DNA of 64,000 bases, taken from Homalodisca vitripennis. Its lineage: Eukaryota > Arthropoda > Insecta > Hemiptera > Cicadellidae. Below the pieces are notes generated by a model. That model worked only from the letters and a program-made list of their open reading frames with translations, searched no databases and was not told the DNA's origin. The stretch covers positions 1-64,000 of the forward strand of contig NW_025776236.1 of NCBI RefSeq assembly GCF_021130785.1, given 5' to 3'. Every line of letters starts with the position of its first letter. Positions within the stretch are counted from its first letter, which is position 1. This document shows positions 1 to 12,866 of this stretch, one piece after another. Position numbers and translations under genes: made by a program.

Positions 1-1460
1 TTAATTTAGCACTATTTTTGTTTACAATTTTCAGCTTTAACATGTTTCTATACGATATAAAATACTATGTATTACTCGTGTAACTTATTGGTACAATTAT
101 TAGTTAACTATTTACTGACCTATTTATACGAAACAGTTGTCACTTCACAAGAATAAGTTACTATAAAACCAACGGGTAGACAAAAAGGGGTGTTAAAACT
201 GCGGGTAACAGTTATTCTGTTACGTAACATCGACGAGTACATTAAACATGTTAGAAACTACCTCAGACCATTCCAAATTATTGGCAGTCATTATGATAAT
301 TGTTGATCTTTTTGAAATGTATAAAAAATTATAATAATATATTCTCAGTTTTGGCGTACGTAGGATTATTTAGAATTTTAAAAAAAAAAGGATAGTCGAC
401 TTGTGATCATTATTTTTTTTAGTTTCATTAAATATTAATCTGTATATGTGCGCGCCCTAAGGTGTAATTTATGAAATATCAGCATTTTTCAGAGCTGAAG
501 AGAATGTTATATCCATGGTGAGAGGGTCTGCCGGTATACCTTTGCATCATGAAAACAATTTTAATAACGTTCTGTATACAAACAATTTAAATCCGTTGTT
601 AGGAACACGCTGGGTGAACACAGGTCGACTCATTGTTACCTAGTCTTCACATTTCAATTGGATAAGAATAATACACAGACACTAGCATTAACAGTAAACT
701 AATATTAAACCTAGGGGATTTATAGCCCTTATGGAATTAGGCATATATTCTTGTTGTTTTGGCTTTTAAGGGAACTCATTTTGTAATACATCATGAAAAC
801 CAAATTTAAAGTAAGCAGGACACGTAGTTAGAAGGCATTGGAAATTTAAGATGTTTGTTCGAAAGCTTTTAGATGGAACCGAAATAATGGAGGAAAGCGT
901 AAATGCATTTTAGACGATAAGATTTGTAACGTTTTTAAAATGTTATAGCGTATTTACAAATAAAACGGAGAGAGCGTCATGTTTGTCGGGTTATAAAACG
1001 AGAAATTAGTTATTTAGGCAGCAACCGGTACATTTTAATTTAGTTTTTCGTAATCATTAATTATTTTAAATAATAGGTATATATGTTACAAATAATTGTG
1101 TTATGGACAGCCTCCTCCAATGCAGAAAAAGGATACCAATGTTTAGGACAGTAAATTTGAAAAGTTTACAGACATAGTGACAAATCAACAGATATATATG
1201 AAAATGAGTAATAACTCTGAGAAAATGCCATGAACGTATGCAAAATTTGAATGTTCTTAATACACTAAGACGTATCTATGATTTGTTGATGTTAACTAAA
1301 AATACTAATATGCCATTTGACTTGATAAACACAGTAACGAACTAGTTAATTTCATGTGATATTACTCTAAAGCTAACTGTAGTAATAACTGAAACAATGT
1401 TATAAAACAAGTTTATTGATAATAAAAACACTCTAAAAATGCTACACCTTTACAATATGC
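1..1460. other. AT-rich host DNA, no gene seen
   Basis: No long open frame, splice-bounded exon set or recognisable transposon protein is visible on either strand. Sequence is AT-rich with scattered stops in all frames, typical of arthropod intergenic or intronic DNA. Confidence 0.6.
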
Positions 1461-4228
<2,768 letters not shown>

Positions 4229-4272
<44 letters not shown>

Positions 4273-4290
4273 ATTATTATTTATATATAA
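4229..4290. repeat. (TA)n microsatellite
   Basis: A run of TA dinucleotides with short interruptions after 4260. Confidence 0.95.
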
Positions 4291-6344
4291 TTTTATATAG
4301 ACTAGGTTTGATCATTTTATGACATGTATCAAAGTAATATTATTTAAGAAAAGATGCTATGTATTTTCCAAGAGTGTAAATAAATAATTGATTTGATAAG
4401 TACGTTTAAAATTACATTTTACATTAACTTTACAACATAAAAGTACCAATCGCAAGTTTATTGGGCTGTTACAGAATAGACCTATATATGAGTGTGCAAA
4501 GTTGTACAAACCACTTGTACAAGTATCAATGTGAGGAGCGTCATTCTAAACTGTAATGGTAATTACACTTATTAAATCTGAACCTTAACGTAAATCTAAA
4601 CACGTAACACTAAAGATGTCTCAGTACAAAGTTATGCACTTTACTATTAACATAATATTTTGATTTGGAGACGAGATTTAAAAGTATAGCGAAGACCCTA
4701 CGGCTCGTGTTTTACCGCACTATTATTTCTGATCATCACACTCACGCCGAGTACAGTCCGTAGTCTGCTGTACTTCAACTTATATAATCTTCAGTCCTGT
4801 TAGTATTGTACTACCATTTCGGTTATTTTAAAGTTTCAGAATAAAAATAATAAATCTGTATTGTCCATAGTACGTTTACAACTTTAGACATAAGTACAAT
4901 TTAAATAATAAGAATAATAATATGTATATGATTATGAGTTATTTCTTTGAGGTTTGTTTTTTACGATAGAATGATTGCGAAGGAAACAGGATTTTTTCCG
5001 AACATTTACCACCATTCAGTATAAAAATTCAATAACACGACGTTTCCATATCTGCAATCCAACCTTTTCCAACCTTACAAACTAGGTAAAAAAAAACAAA
5101 CCGTACCAGTGCGTTTTGACAAGAATAAGTCATGCATGAATCATAAACATCATGATGTGTGTCAACTTCATTAACTGGGAAAAATTAACCTTATAAAAAA
5201 AACACTACAGTAAGTATTACAACTGAACTACAGAATACATGTCAAGAAAGTGTGGATTTTCTAAACACACTTAAAGTGGAGTCTTAAGAAGTGGAATAAT
5301 GAAAAGATATATATGCCTGATTGGATACTGATGTGGTCGAACTGGAGAATTATGCAAGTATTTGAGCGTATACAAGCATATAAATTAAATAAACACATAC
5401 GGTAAAGTTAAAAACGTTCTCTGTGAAACACATTTACAACATTTTTTCTGTGATGTTTATCATTTACAAGTTCATGTGAGTCATATTCTTTTGATGAGAT
5501 AGTGTATTTTTTACAATTATTGTTTTTACTCTAACAATCTTTCACGTTAAGTATTTAAATATTACCGTTATTAAGTTTTTGGACATCTTATTTGTTTTTG
5601 TTGGCAGTGACGTACTATACTTCAGCCATGTTGTTTGTAAAGCTATGTAACACACATTAGTTTTGTAAAAATTGGTTTGTACCGTGCAATAAATAAACAA
5701 CTCCCCACAGCTTTCTCCGTATCCTAATCCATATATCATCCACCCAGCTTTCTTCTGCAGTTCAAAATCACTTACTGTGTTGCCACCTGACACTGATTCT
5801 CAGAATAAAGTTCGTACAACAACAAAGATAAAGAAATCGTATGATTTTATTTATAGACCTCATGAACAGGATGATTGTTAGGCTACGTATTTCTGTAGCA
5901 TCAAATCCAACAATGAACTTGTATTATTTTAATTAAAATATTAAGACCTATAACACTTTATAAAGCAAGTAATTCACTCGGCAGAAAAAATTAAATGGAT
6001 TTTTGTAAAGAATACAAACGTTTTTAGGATTTTTTTAAATTTATGAATCGGAAAAACACAATGTAGTATATTATGGTTATATGAGGGACATGTCCCGCAT
6101 CTCAAAATATGACATGTGTCAATTACCTGTTGTCATATATAATATAGGTATTAGTCAGTATAAAAAAGTCAAAAATTATGTTTTGCTTTTAATATACCTG
6201 GCCACATAGCTAAACATTGTTAGAATAGATTAAAAGTGTATATTTTAATGTAAAAATAAATTATTATTATCCACTATGAAGGCTAATATTTATTAATTAG
6301 TTTACACCTCCTTTACTTCGGTATAGCTATTAATAATAGAAGGA
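4291..6344. other. AT-rich host DNA, no gene seen
   Basis: No open frame longer than about 80 codons and no recognisable domain. This is the left flank of the integrated Polinton. Confidence 0.6.
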
Positions 6345-6350
6345 CCTATG
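6345..6350. repeat. Target site duplication, left copy (CCTATG)
   Basis: CCTATG directly abuts the left terminal inverted repeat and is repeated exactly at 36560-36565 beyond the right repeat. A 6-bp duplication is the known signature of Polinton/Maverick integration. Confidence 0.95.
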
Positions 6351-6742
6351 AGTAGACCTTGCGCCCCTTGCGGACAGGGCTCTGATTGGTCGAGAGGGGG
6401 TCACGTGATCCAAGATGGCGGCTAAGCTCCGCCCCCTGCGGGAGAAATTCCCACATGTGCGGGAGAAATTCCCTCATGCGCGGGAGAAATTCCCTCCTCA
6501 CACTCTTATCCTAGTGTTTTGGGGTGATTTTGGGTGTCAAAATCGTTGTTTTTCGGTTAAAATCGGTGATTTTGGGTGTCAAAATTGTTGTTTTTCGGTA
6601 AAATCGGTGATTTGTTGGGTCCGGTGAGGGAGAAGAAACGAGGGACGGAGGGAATTCCAACATGGCTGCGCCCATGTATCACGTGATCAAAAAAAAAAAA
6701 AAAACCATTATGGCCGCGCCCACGTAAACATAACCTCACTTT
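6351..6742 (+). repeat. Polinton left terminal inverted repeat
   Basis: The reverse complement matches 36173-36559 almost base for base, with small indels. It starts AGTAG, GC-rich in an AT-rich neighbourhood. Internal repetition is visible: three tandem copies of a ~20-bp unit containing CGGGAGAAATTCC (about 6439-6500) and two copies of a ~45-bp unit containing GATTTTGGGTGTCAAAAT (about 6524-6612). Confidence 0.96.
6385..6436 (+). promoter_or_regulatory. Promoter-like factor-site cluster in the TIR
   Basis: Within 52 bp the repeat holds an inverted CCAAT box (ATTGG, 6385-6389), an E-box in GTCACGTGATC (CACGTG 6402-6407), a YY1-type site CAAGATGGCGGC (6411-6422) and a GC box CTCCGCCCCC (6427-6436). 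A second E-box, TATCACGTGATC, lies at about 6677-6688. All are mirrored in the right TIR. Motif identities come from animal factor consensus sequences; promoter activity is inferred. Confidence 0.5.
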
Positions 6743-6866
6743 CTTAGATGGCGGTGCCCGTGGCGCGCGCTGGCGGGAAAAATTCCCTAGGATTCCCCTC
6801 ACACTACAAAATAATTATTTATATATAATAATAATATAGATAAAAATTAAGTAAGACGTTATCTGA
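6743..6866. other. Subterminal spacer
   Basis: Sequence between the left TIR and the folded element. It is GC-rich at first (about 6743-6790), then AT-rich. No gene is visible. Confidence 0.5.
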
Positions 6867-6994
6867 GTGTGGTTGCGGAACACTCGTACTGTGTGTGAAA
6901 CACAGTACCCAGGTTAAGCATTACCGAGGTATAGGAGTCTGTCCAGTCTGAAACTGGTTGTCACTCCACGACCCGATAATGCCCCGTCCCTTGG
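6867..6994 (-). ncRNA. Conserved folded element, copy A (3' of the RING gene)
   Basis: Shares spaced blocks with 30252-30379 in the same orientation. In plus-strand terms the blocks are GTGTGGTT, GGAACAC, a hairpin, CCCAGGTTAA, a second helix enclosing CCAG/CTGGTTGTC, then CCCGTCCCTTG. Here the first hairpin is GTACTGTGT/ACACAGTAC and the long-range helix is GCATTA/TAATGC. Both copies begin a short way downstream of a minus-strand stop codon (7072 here), so a 3'-UTR role is likely. I could not match it to a known RNA family; whether it acts as RNA or DNA is inference. Confidence 0.5.
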
Positions 6995-7059
6995 AAAGTG
7001 AATTTTTGAAACCAATTGAAGAATTTAAAATGGAAAGTGAATTTTGAAACCAATTGAAG
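6992..7059. repeat. Tandem duplication of ~34 bp
   Basis: The segment beginning TGGAAAGTGAATTTT and running to CCAATTGAAG occurs twice in direct tandem between the folded element and the RING gene stop codon. Confidence 0.85.
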
Positions 7060-7071
7060 TTAGAGCTGGAG

Positions 7072-9343
7072 TTACCTCGGGAGGTATATGTTGAACCTCC
7101 CCACGATTAACGCTCGGCACGTGGGACATGTGTGTACTCTGTCGGCACAGGCCCGACAGAGAGTATGACCGCACAGCCGAAGAGCAACCGTGGGAAGATT
7201 CACCATACACACAGGACACTCAACTTTACGCGGCTGTGACAGAGGGGTCTCCTCGGCGTCCGGGGGTGGAGGAGTGGTGTTATTACGCCTGGCATCCTCC
7301 ATTCTTTCCCCAACGGATCGTAGGAAATTCTCCAAGTCCTCACGAAGCTCCCGCCAAGTTTGCGGGGCGAGTCTGATCTGTCGCCTATGGTCGGTATCTA
7401 GAAGGATGCGACTGGCCGTCCATTGCAGCTCCCGCATCAGTACTCGGATACTGTGGAGGGCCGCAATACATTCCCGCGCCCCCCAATCACTGACCCTGGG
7501 CTAAAACAGAAGAAGAAGAAGAAAGATTACATCACTTGTAAACAAGTCATAATGTACAATTCGAGTAATTCAATACCGCGTACCGTAGGCTGAATTTGTG
7601 GGAGCTCCGGTGACGGAGGTATTGAGGGGGCGTACTCTGACGACGATAGGAGCGTAGAGCCAGACTCCGTTGACGATCCGCCGGCCGGTGAGAGGCCTGA
7701 GAGGCCATCATGGAATGGTACCGGGGAGGGCGGGCGAGTCGGAGGAGTGCGTGACGGTGCGACAGAGGGATTCGCCACTTCCACGACCCTGGACTAAAAC
7801 AGAAGAAGAAGAAAGATTACATCACTTGTAAACAAGTCATAATGTACAATTCGAGTAATTCAATACCGCGTACCGTAGGCTGAATTTGTGGGAGCTCCGG
7901 TGACGGAGGTATTGAGGGGGCGTACTCTGGCGACGATAGGAACGTAGAGGCGGACTCCGTTGACGATCCGCCGGTCGGTGAGAGGTCATCACGGAGTGGT
8001 ACCGGGGAGGGCGGGCGAGTTGGAGGAGTGGGTGACGGTGCGACAGAGGCGTCTACGGAACGGCGCCTCTGAGAGGTGTCATAGCTGTTATCGTCACTGC
8101 CCGCAGGCAGTGACCATCCCCAAACGCCTGTCCTCTGAACAGCTGCAGACTGTGATTGAGACAGCAATGCAGGCTGCAGTGAGCTGATCTGTACATATAC
8201 ATACACCCTCAGATATGCTATTTATCACACATCCGTAAATTGTACTTTCAATTGATGGAACTAACCCTTTGATCCAGACTAGTTTCATCCCAGACCTCCT
8301 GCGGCTCGTTCAGGCGATCCAACAGTTCCGTGATCTCCCTATCGTGCTCTTGACTCTCCGCCCGGTCAAGAGCCTCGACAAGGTCGGACTCTGCAAACAT
8401 CTGTAAAACACGAGGAGAATCATCAGTGTACGCCGCTAACCGTTCAATATCGGTACATAGATGAGAGAATGGTTATTACCTGCCCAAGATCCTCGTCACA
8501 GAACTCCATGTAGTCCTCCACACGTCTCTTTTACAAACAAACAAACCCGTTAGTCATAAATTCCTTAAGGTAGTACATACGTAAAGTGTAACACGTAAAA
8601 TATCACAGTAAAACTCACAATAGGCCTGAAACGGTGAGGAGCCAACGAAAAGACATCCTCTATCACGCAGATAGGTCGCGCCGTCTGCAAATAATACAGA
8701 GGATATAAAAATTGAAAAAACCTGTCATATGACGAAAAAAAAACAACATTAGTACTATTTTACGTACCGTAGTGGGAATGGGTACCGGCTCACTGCGGGG
8801 TCTGGCGGGGTCCTAAAACAATATTTATAAGTTATGCGATACATGTGCTAGACAACAACAACAACAACAACAACAGAAAACAAACACGAAACAAACACTC
8901 ACTTCCTGACCTCTGCGAGACCACCCGCTCACCGACCAACCTCCACGCGATGTCGATGGTCGAGCCTGCAAATAATTCTGTATCAGTAATAGATTTCATT
9001 AAAGTGTAGGCTTAACGGTGTTGAATATAAACGTACCAAGTCTATGGCTCCATCATCGTTCCCTGTCCAACCGTTTGTAGACGCCGTCGAGGGTTGTTCC
9101 TAAACATTAATCGAACATTACTAAATAGATCAGTAAAACAGTATAACATTTACATGAAATTATTGCATGACTTACGTCTTCACTGCCGGCTGATACCACA
9201 CTCAGGAGTGCGAGAATCAACAGCAATACTGTAGTGTTCCCGATCCTGGCTCTAGGGGCACAACACAGTACTCCCAGCATGACCACGAACATGGTGGTGG
9301 CCATGAGGAAGCAGACTATGGCTAAACGTTCACAGTCGGACAT
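7072..9343 (-). CDS. Ten-exon membrane-anchored RING-finger protein (IAP-type RING)
   Basis: The predicted protein is 513 aa. Exons, in order: 9343-9176, 9099-9037, 8965-8903, 8812-8768, 8684-8619, 8527-8480, 8400-8266, 8188-7874, 7793-7584 and 7500-7072. Every intron is GT-AG with good donors (GTAAGT, GTACGT, GTGAGT), and every exon length is a multiple of three with phase-0 ends. Exon 1 (ATG at 9343) encodes two hydrophobic segments, so a membrane anchor is likely. The middle is Pro/Ser-rich. The last exon ends in a C3HC4 RING with CPVC, CGH, CRAC and CPTC, resembling the C-terminal RING of IAP proteins, so an E3 ubiquitin ligase role is inferred. No BIR domain is seen. Exons 8 and 9 are partial duplicates. 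The gene is convergent with the left TIR and has its own TATA box. Splicing is predicted, not proven. Confidence 0.75.
7501..8071 (-). repeat. Tandem exon-plus-intron duplication in the RING gene
   Basis: About 285 bp, covering the end of an intron and most of an exon, occurs twice at an offset of 290 bp (281 bp after a 9-bp deletion), for example GATTACATCACTTG at 7525 and 7815. The exon parts encode near-identical Pro/Ser-rich segments ending LPQIQPT. Both copies keep donor and acceptor sites. Confidence 0.9.
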
Positions 9344-9376
9344 GATAGGAAAGTGCAGGATACACACGCGTCCTCT

Positions 9377-9386
9377 GCTTATATGC
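9377..9386 (-). promoter_or_regulatory. TATA box of the RING gene
   Basis: On the minus strand GCATATAAGC lies 34-43 bp upstream of the ATG at 9343, implying a very short 5' leader. Confidence 0.5.
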
Positions 9387-9513
9387 AGCCGGACCGCATC
9401 CTGTCACATGTGCTGGTACAAGGTGACCTTCGTTCCACACCACCCATGAGGTCAGGTCTTAGGCGCGTTCTTTTTGTTAACCGAGAGCATCCCCAGTAGG
9501 CCTAACCTCTCGG

Positions 9514-9541
9514 GTGATGAGCCCCAACCATCGCTCATCAC
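9514..9541. other. 9-bp perfect stem-loop
   Basis: GTGATGAGC and GCTCATCAC flank a 10-nt loop; flanking ACCT/AGGT could extend the stem past a bulge. It lies in the ~600-bp spacer between the RING gene promoter and the next minus-strand gene. Function unknown. Confidence 0.6.
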
Positions 9542-9557
9542 AGGTGGTAGCCATTCC

Positions 9558-9845
9558 ATGACAAATTTGCTACCTCCCAACATATTTTTTTTGTACCTCA
9601 CCAATGACAGGACTTCTCAACTCAATGCCGAAACCCTGTCTCTCGGTGAGATACGTTTTATTTTATACTTTATTTTTTATTTTTTTATCCTCGCGAGTGT
9701 AACAAGTAACTTTACTCGGAGAAGCCTTTCAATGTAACTCGTAAAACACTCGCAAAGACTTTTTTTATTTTTTATTTTTATTTATTTTACAGCATCTAGA
9801 GCGAGGTACATACCCCTGGACTTACGGAGTTTAGGCCTGCCATAG
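9558..9845 (+). CDS. Possible two-exon small protein (46 aa), tentative
   Basis: An ATG at 9558 opens 29 codons to a strong donor (CTCG|GTGAGA, exon end 9645). A T-rich tract ending TTTTACAG gives an acceptor before 9793, and the joined phase-1 frame runs 16 further codons to a TAG at 9843-9845. The second exon enters the repeated hairpin family, as does the last exon of the plus-strand gene at 31025-31569, but in a different reading frame. The similarity may therefore be at the DNA or RNA level, and the protein may not be real. Confidence 0.28.
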
Positions 9846-9952
9846 AGGTATCTGTCACACACATACACACACACAACTGCTCCCGGTCTTACGGAGTTTA
9901 GGCCTGCCGTAAGAGCAGTTGAAAGCCCCAGGACTTACAGAGTTTAGGCCTG
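9809..9952. repeat. Hairpin-family repeats, left cluster (3 copies)
   Basis: Three copies of a core with GAGTTTAGGCCTGCC preceded by CTTACRG. Each is bounded by a different short inverted repeat: ATACC/GGTAT (copy 1), CAACTGCTC/GAGCAGTTG (copy 2, plus an inner CTTACGG/CCGTAAG) and AAGC/GCTT (copy 3). Related copies lie at about 31431-31625. A short CA-rich tract separates copies 1 and 2. Confidence 0.7.
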
Positions 9953-9962
9953 CCTTAGGAGC

Positions 9963-10436
9963 TTACCACTCACTCACCCCACCCCGCTCTAGAGCTTTTT
10001 TCAAAGCACAAGCATAAGTGAAGCCACTATTATGTTGAGGCAGAATACAGTGAGTATCGGAAACGATTGCTTCCTGACTTTCAACTACATTTCTATCAAC
10101 TACGTTATTATGAAAGCTGGACAGAAAGTTGACCTTTTCAAGTCCTTTAGTATATACAGTAGCAAAGGGTTTACAAAGAGCGCGTATCAGCTCCTCATCG
10201 TACTCTATACCACCCTCCTCCCACTTGATGTTGTGAAAGTGGCGCTCCAGCCACCGAACGGTTCTGGCCATTTTAGAATTTAACTCCGCTTTATCGTATG
10301 GAGGCTTGAATACGATGTGTGCACGAAAGAGATGACTGATTATTACAAACTCTTTTACAATAAATCGATTGTCATTATCTTTAAAAGCGTGAAACTCAAC
10401 TATCGCCTCCATTTGGCCACCGTTTGAAAAGTTCAA
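9963..10436 (-). CDS. Putative RNase H-fold nuclease-like protein of insect Polintons (157 aa)
   Basis: Start ATG at 10436. The N-terminal strand pattern (IVEFHAFKDNDNRFIVKE), a central conserved block around TVYTKGLEKVNFL and a C-terminal Cys/His part (THCILPQHN) resemble, from memory of family patterns, a widespread short protein of insect mobile DNA thought to have a DnaQ/RNase H-like fold. The expected acidic residues are not clear enough to claim activity. It overlaps the upstream gene by 41 bp in another frame, in the compact style of this element. Confidence 0.45.
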   Translation of the reverse strand: MNFSNGGQMEAIVEFHAFKDNDNRFIVKEFVIISHLFRAHIVFKPPYDKAELNSKMARTVRWLERHFHNIKWEEGGIEYDEELIRALCKPFATVYTKGLEKVNFLSSFHNNVVDRNVVESQEAIVSDTHCILPQHNSGFTYACALKKALERGGVSEW

Positions 10437-10971
10437 TTTCGAGAGACAGCCTGTGAGCTATGTGACTAGGGAGGAGGTCACTGTCACTGTTTTCAATTGC
10501 GGTTTTAACAGGCTCCTCAATCAAGAACAGATCTCTCAATACGATATGCATCAGTGGGATGTTGGCAGTGAACTGATTCCACTCGTGTTTGTTAAGCGTT
10601 AATGAATGTTCACCGTCGTAGATGAACACACATTGCTTACCAAATACGTTGATGACCTTGATATCCTCCCCACCATCCGCCTTTACGTAAAACCTATGTG
10701 AGGTCTCCAAGGCTAGACTAATGCTATTGAAGTGTTGTGAAAACTCGTTAAACACATCGAATGACCAATAAACGCAACCCTTTTTACCCTTAAACAGTAT
10801 TCCGAGAGAGTCACCCCGGTTTTTAACAAAACCCACAATCACACACTTTGAAAGATCACAATCAATAAAGTAAACAGACTTAAGAAAAATTCCCGTTAAC
10901 GAGTTTATAGGCTCCTTGCGTCTTGGGATCCTCGTAGGCTCCAGGTCCATAGCCGTTGATGGGTCCTCCAT
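10396..10971 (-). CDS. Unknown Polinton protein, possible PC4-like ssDNA-binding fold (191 aa)
   Basis: ATG at 10971 has a TATA box (TATATAAGG) about 45-55 bp upstream. Two similar segments are visible, one around YWSFDVFNEFSQHFNSI and one around SLTLNKHEWNQFTANI. Each looks like the strand-turn-helix of PC4-type single-stranded DNA-binding proteins. That assignment is weak. The gene overlaps the next one downstream by 41 bp. No transmembrane segment or signal peptide is seen. Confidence 0.5.
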   Translation of the reverse strand: MEDPSTAMDLEPTRIPRRKEPINSLTGIFLKSVYFIDCDLSKCVIVGFVKNRGDSLGILFKGKKGCVYWSFDVFNEFSQHFNSISLALETSHRFYVKADGGEDIKVINVFGKQCVFIYDGEHSLTLNKHEWNQFTANIPLMHIVLRDLFLIEEPVKTAIENSDSDLLPSHIAHRLSLEIELFKRWPNGGDS

Positions 10972-11014
10972 GGTCTCGGTCTCGGTCTTGTATGACCGTA
11001 CCTTCCACAGTACC

Positions 11015-11075
11015 CCTTATATACTTTAATCCTCCGAATTTAGACCAATCAGAGACGCGCTTATTTTGACCAATG
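11015..11075 (-). promoter_or_regulatory. TATA box and duplicated CCAAT module
   Basis: On the minus strand AGTATATAAGGGG (about 11014-11026) lies upstream of the ATG at 10971. Further upstream, 11041-11075 holds two inverted CCAAT boxes flanking GCGCG. This ~35-bp module recurs almost unchanged at about 35990-36024, upstream of the DNA polymerase gene. Confidence 0.55.
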
Positions 11076-11674
11076 AGATTTTTTAGCAGGTGGTGCTTCC
11101 CCCTCCTCCTCCTCCCGTTCGTATGTGAGAGGATCTATCAAAAAAGAGACATAAATTGTGTCACAATCCCTCACATCCCAGACGTCGCCATGGGATGTTA
11201 AATTAGCACAGTCAATGGATCTAAACCCTTTAAATTTTCTGTCCTTGAACAAGCTAGCGTATACTCCGGCTTTTATACCCTTTTTATACCCATTCAGCTT
11301 CACATCATCCTCTCTGCAAAATCTAACCCTAATTCTGTCAAAACCCGTCACATCATACAACGCGCTATTAGGTGTGAAATTAGCACAGTCGAGGTATTTA
11401 CATGTTTTCATCTTGCCGTGCTTCCACAAGGAAGTGTACACTCCGGCTTTTATACCCTGCCTATACCTATTTAGAGCCTGTTTAATAGGACTATTCTCAT
11501 CATCCGTGTCGTAGGCCTCGGGCTCATCGTTTACCTCAAAACGAAGTTCAATTTTGGTAAAGTCCTTAACATCGTAAAAGTCGGTATAGGATGTAAAATT
11601 AGTACAGTCGAGGTGTGTCCCAATATTTTCCTCTCTTCTTCTTCCTTATAACCGCGAATGTATAACCGCGCCAT
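11061..11674 (-). CDS. Triple cysteine-repeat protein, frameshifted
   Basis: Three repeats of about 45-55 residues share a D-C-(T/A)-N-F/L-T core, an F/Y-D-V stretch and a hydrophobic strand, linked by G-I-K-A-G-V-Y. The first repeat is preceded in a different frame by an ATG at 11674 with a Lys/Glu run. A one-base indel in the GAA-rich run near 11645-11657 separates the frames. The C-terminus is acidic then basic. The spacing of strands loosely recalls beta/gamma-crystallin repeats, but this is only a suggestion; function unknown. Confidence 0.5.
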
Positions 11675-11745
11675 CGTTGCGAGAGTGTTCAACACTGGAT
11701 AGGTAATGTACATCGGCGTAGGAGTCGCTCAATTTATACCTAACG

Positions 11746-11779
11746 ATCCCCACCACCAACACCACCACCACCACCACCA
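11746..11779. repeat. (CAC)n trinucleotide repeat
   Basis: Short CAC repeat just downstream of the capsid stop codon on the minus strand. Confidence 0.9.
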
Positions 11780-11782
11780 CTA

Positions 11783-12866
11783 TTACATCATACGTTTTAC
11801 GTTACCGGTAAGCAGGGTGTACGCCATGTGGGAGTCATGCAAGAGGAGACAGTATGCCGTCGTGTTTGCCGGAAAATTATTTTTCGCCTCAAATTCCAAT
11901 CTCACGTCTACTGGTCCCGACTTGAGCGAATCGTTCTGTTTAGAACAATCAATCACATAGAGTGGTGCGTGGGACTTGAATTTTTCAAAATCAACGGTAG
12001 GCGCTCCCGGTTTCTGATAGTACGAGCTTTGGAATCTTGTAAACATCTCGTAAAAAATGCACAAGTCACCGTGGACATTGTCGTAAGGATAATATTGCGA
12101 ATTCAAATACAGTCTTACATTTGTCAGGTCGCAACGGTCAAAAGAAGACGCATCCTTTTTCAGATCATTTTTTCTTCCTGTCTGAAATGCCAAAACAACG
12201 TAGCGGGGTTTCTCAATTTGAGAACTCGTTTTTATCGTCCAACTCTGACGAGTCGTTTGTGGTAAAGAGGGGTATTCGTGGATTTCCCAGGACCGAAACG
12301 GCAGGTGAATCAGAGTATCTTTCTCAATAACACGAAATAATTTCAATTTGTAACTGTCGGATACAGTAATGTGTGGAACACGCCAGTAGAGCGAGGTTAT
12401 TTCAAAGTCGAGGTTAACCGCATCCGTGCTTTTGACCGCGTTAATGTCGGTAGCCGACCTCAAGATAATCAGTTCCTGTCTGACATTGACCACGATCTTT
12501 TTATAATCCTCAGCAAAACCCAGCAACAGTTTTAAAGGCACTGAATATGTAAATTCACTGGCCTGACCGGTTTCACCCGGACCTAGCCAACATGCATTCA
12601 AGAGACCAGCCTCCTCCTCTTTCCTGATGGAAATCAGTCCTTTTATTGTACTTGTAATACCTACATTTTTCACCCTGTCAACCTCTATACCGCCGATCTC
12701 GTACCTTATATCGTCGAATAAAAATGCAATAGCGTTGTTTATTAATGTAACACTGGCCGCGGCCCCATCCGCCTTCTTGGCACGCACTTTTCCGCTGATG
12801 TGTAAACTGCTTTCGAACGGTGCTGTAATTATATCCTGTTGACTGATTGGAATCCTGATTTCGTCG
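11783..12866 (-). pseudogene. Major capsid protein (double jelly roll), main part, split by Gypsy insertion
   Basis: About 361 codons from the insertion point to the TAA at 11783. Recognised as the Polinton double-jelly-roll major capsid protein by blocks such as RSWEIHEYPSLP, EKPRYVVLAFQT and APLYVIDCSKQN. Virions of this lineage use such proteins as pseudo-hexameric capsomers. The N-terminal ~35 codons lie beyond the retrotransposon at 21896-21999. The two parts plus one copy of the 4-bp duplication sum to 1188 bp, exactly 396 codons including stop, so the gene was open before insertion. An ATG inside the LTR (12925) reads into this frame but is not the native start. Confidence 0.85.
12863..12866. 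repeat. Retrotransposon target duplication, left copy (GTCG)
   Basis: GTCG abuts the LTR at 12867 and is repeated at 21892-21895, a 4-bp duplication as expected for Ty3/Gypsy integrases. Confidence 0.9.

Noticed and set aside
6867..6994. Known ribozyme (hammerhead, HDV-like) or tRNA-like element as identity of the folded repeat
   Set aside because: The hammerhead core (CUGAUGA ... GAAA) is absent, an HDV-type P1 partner could not be found, and tRNA box sequences are missing.
7128..7504. Plus-strand frames across the RING exon
   Set aside because: Antisense to a well-supported RING domain with correct splice sites.
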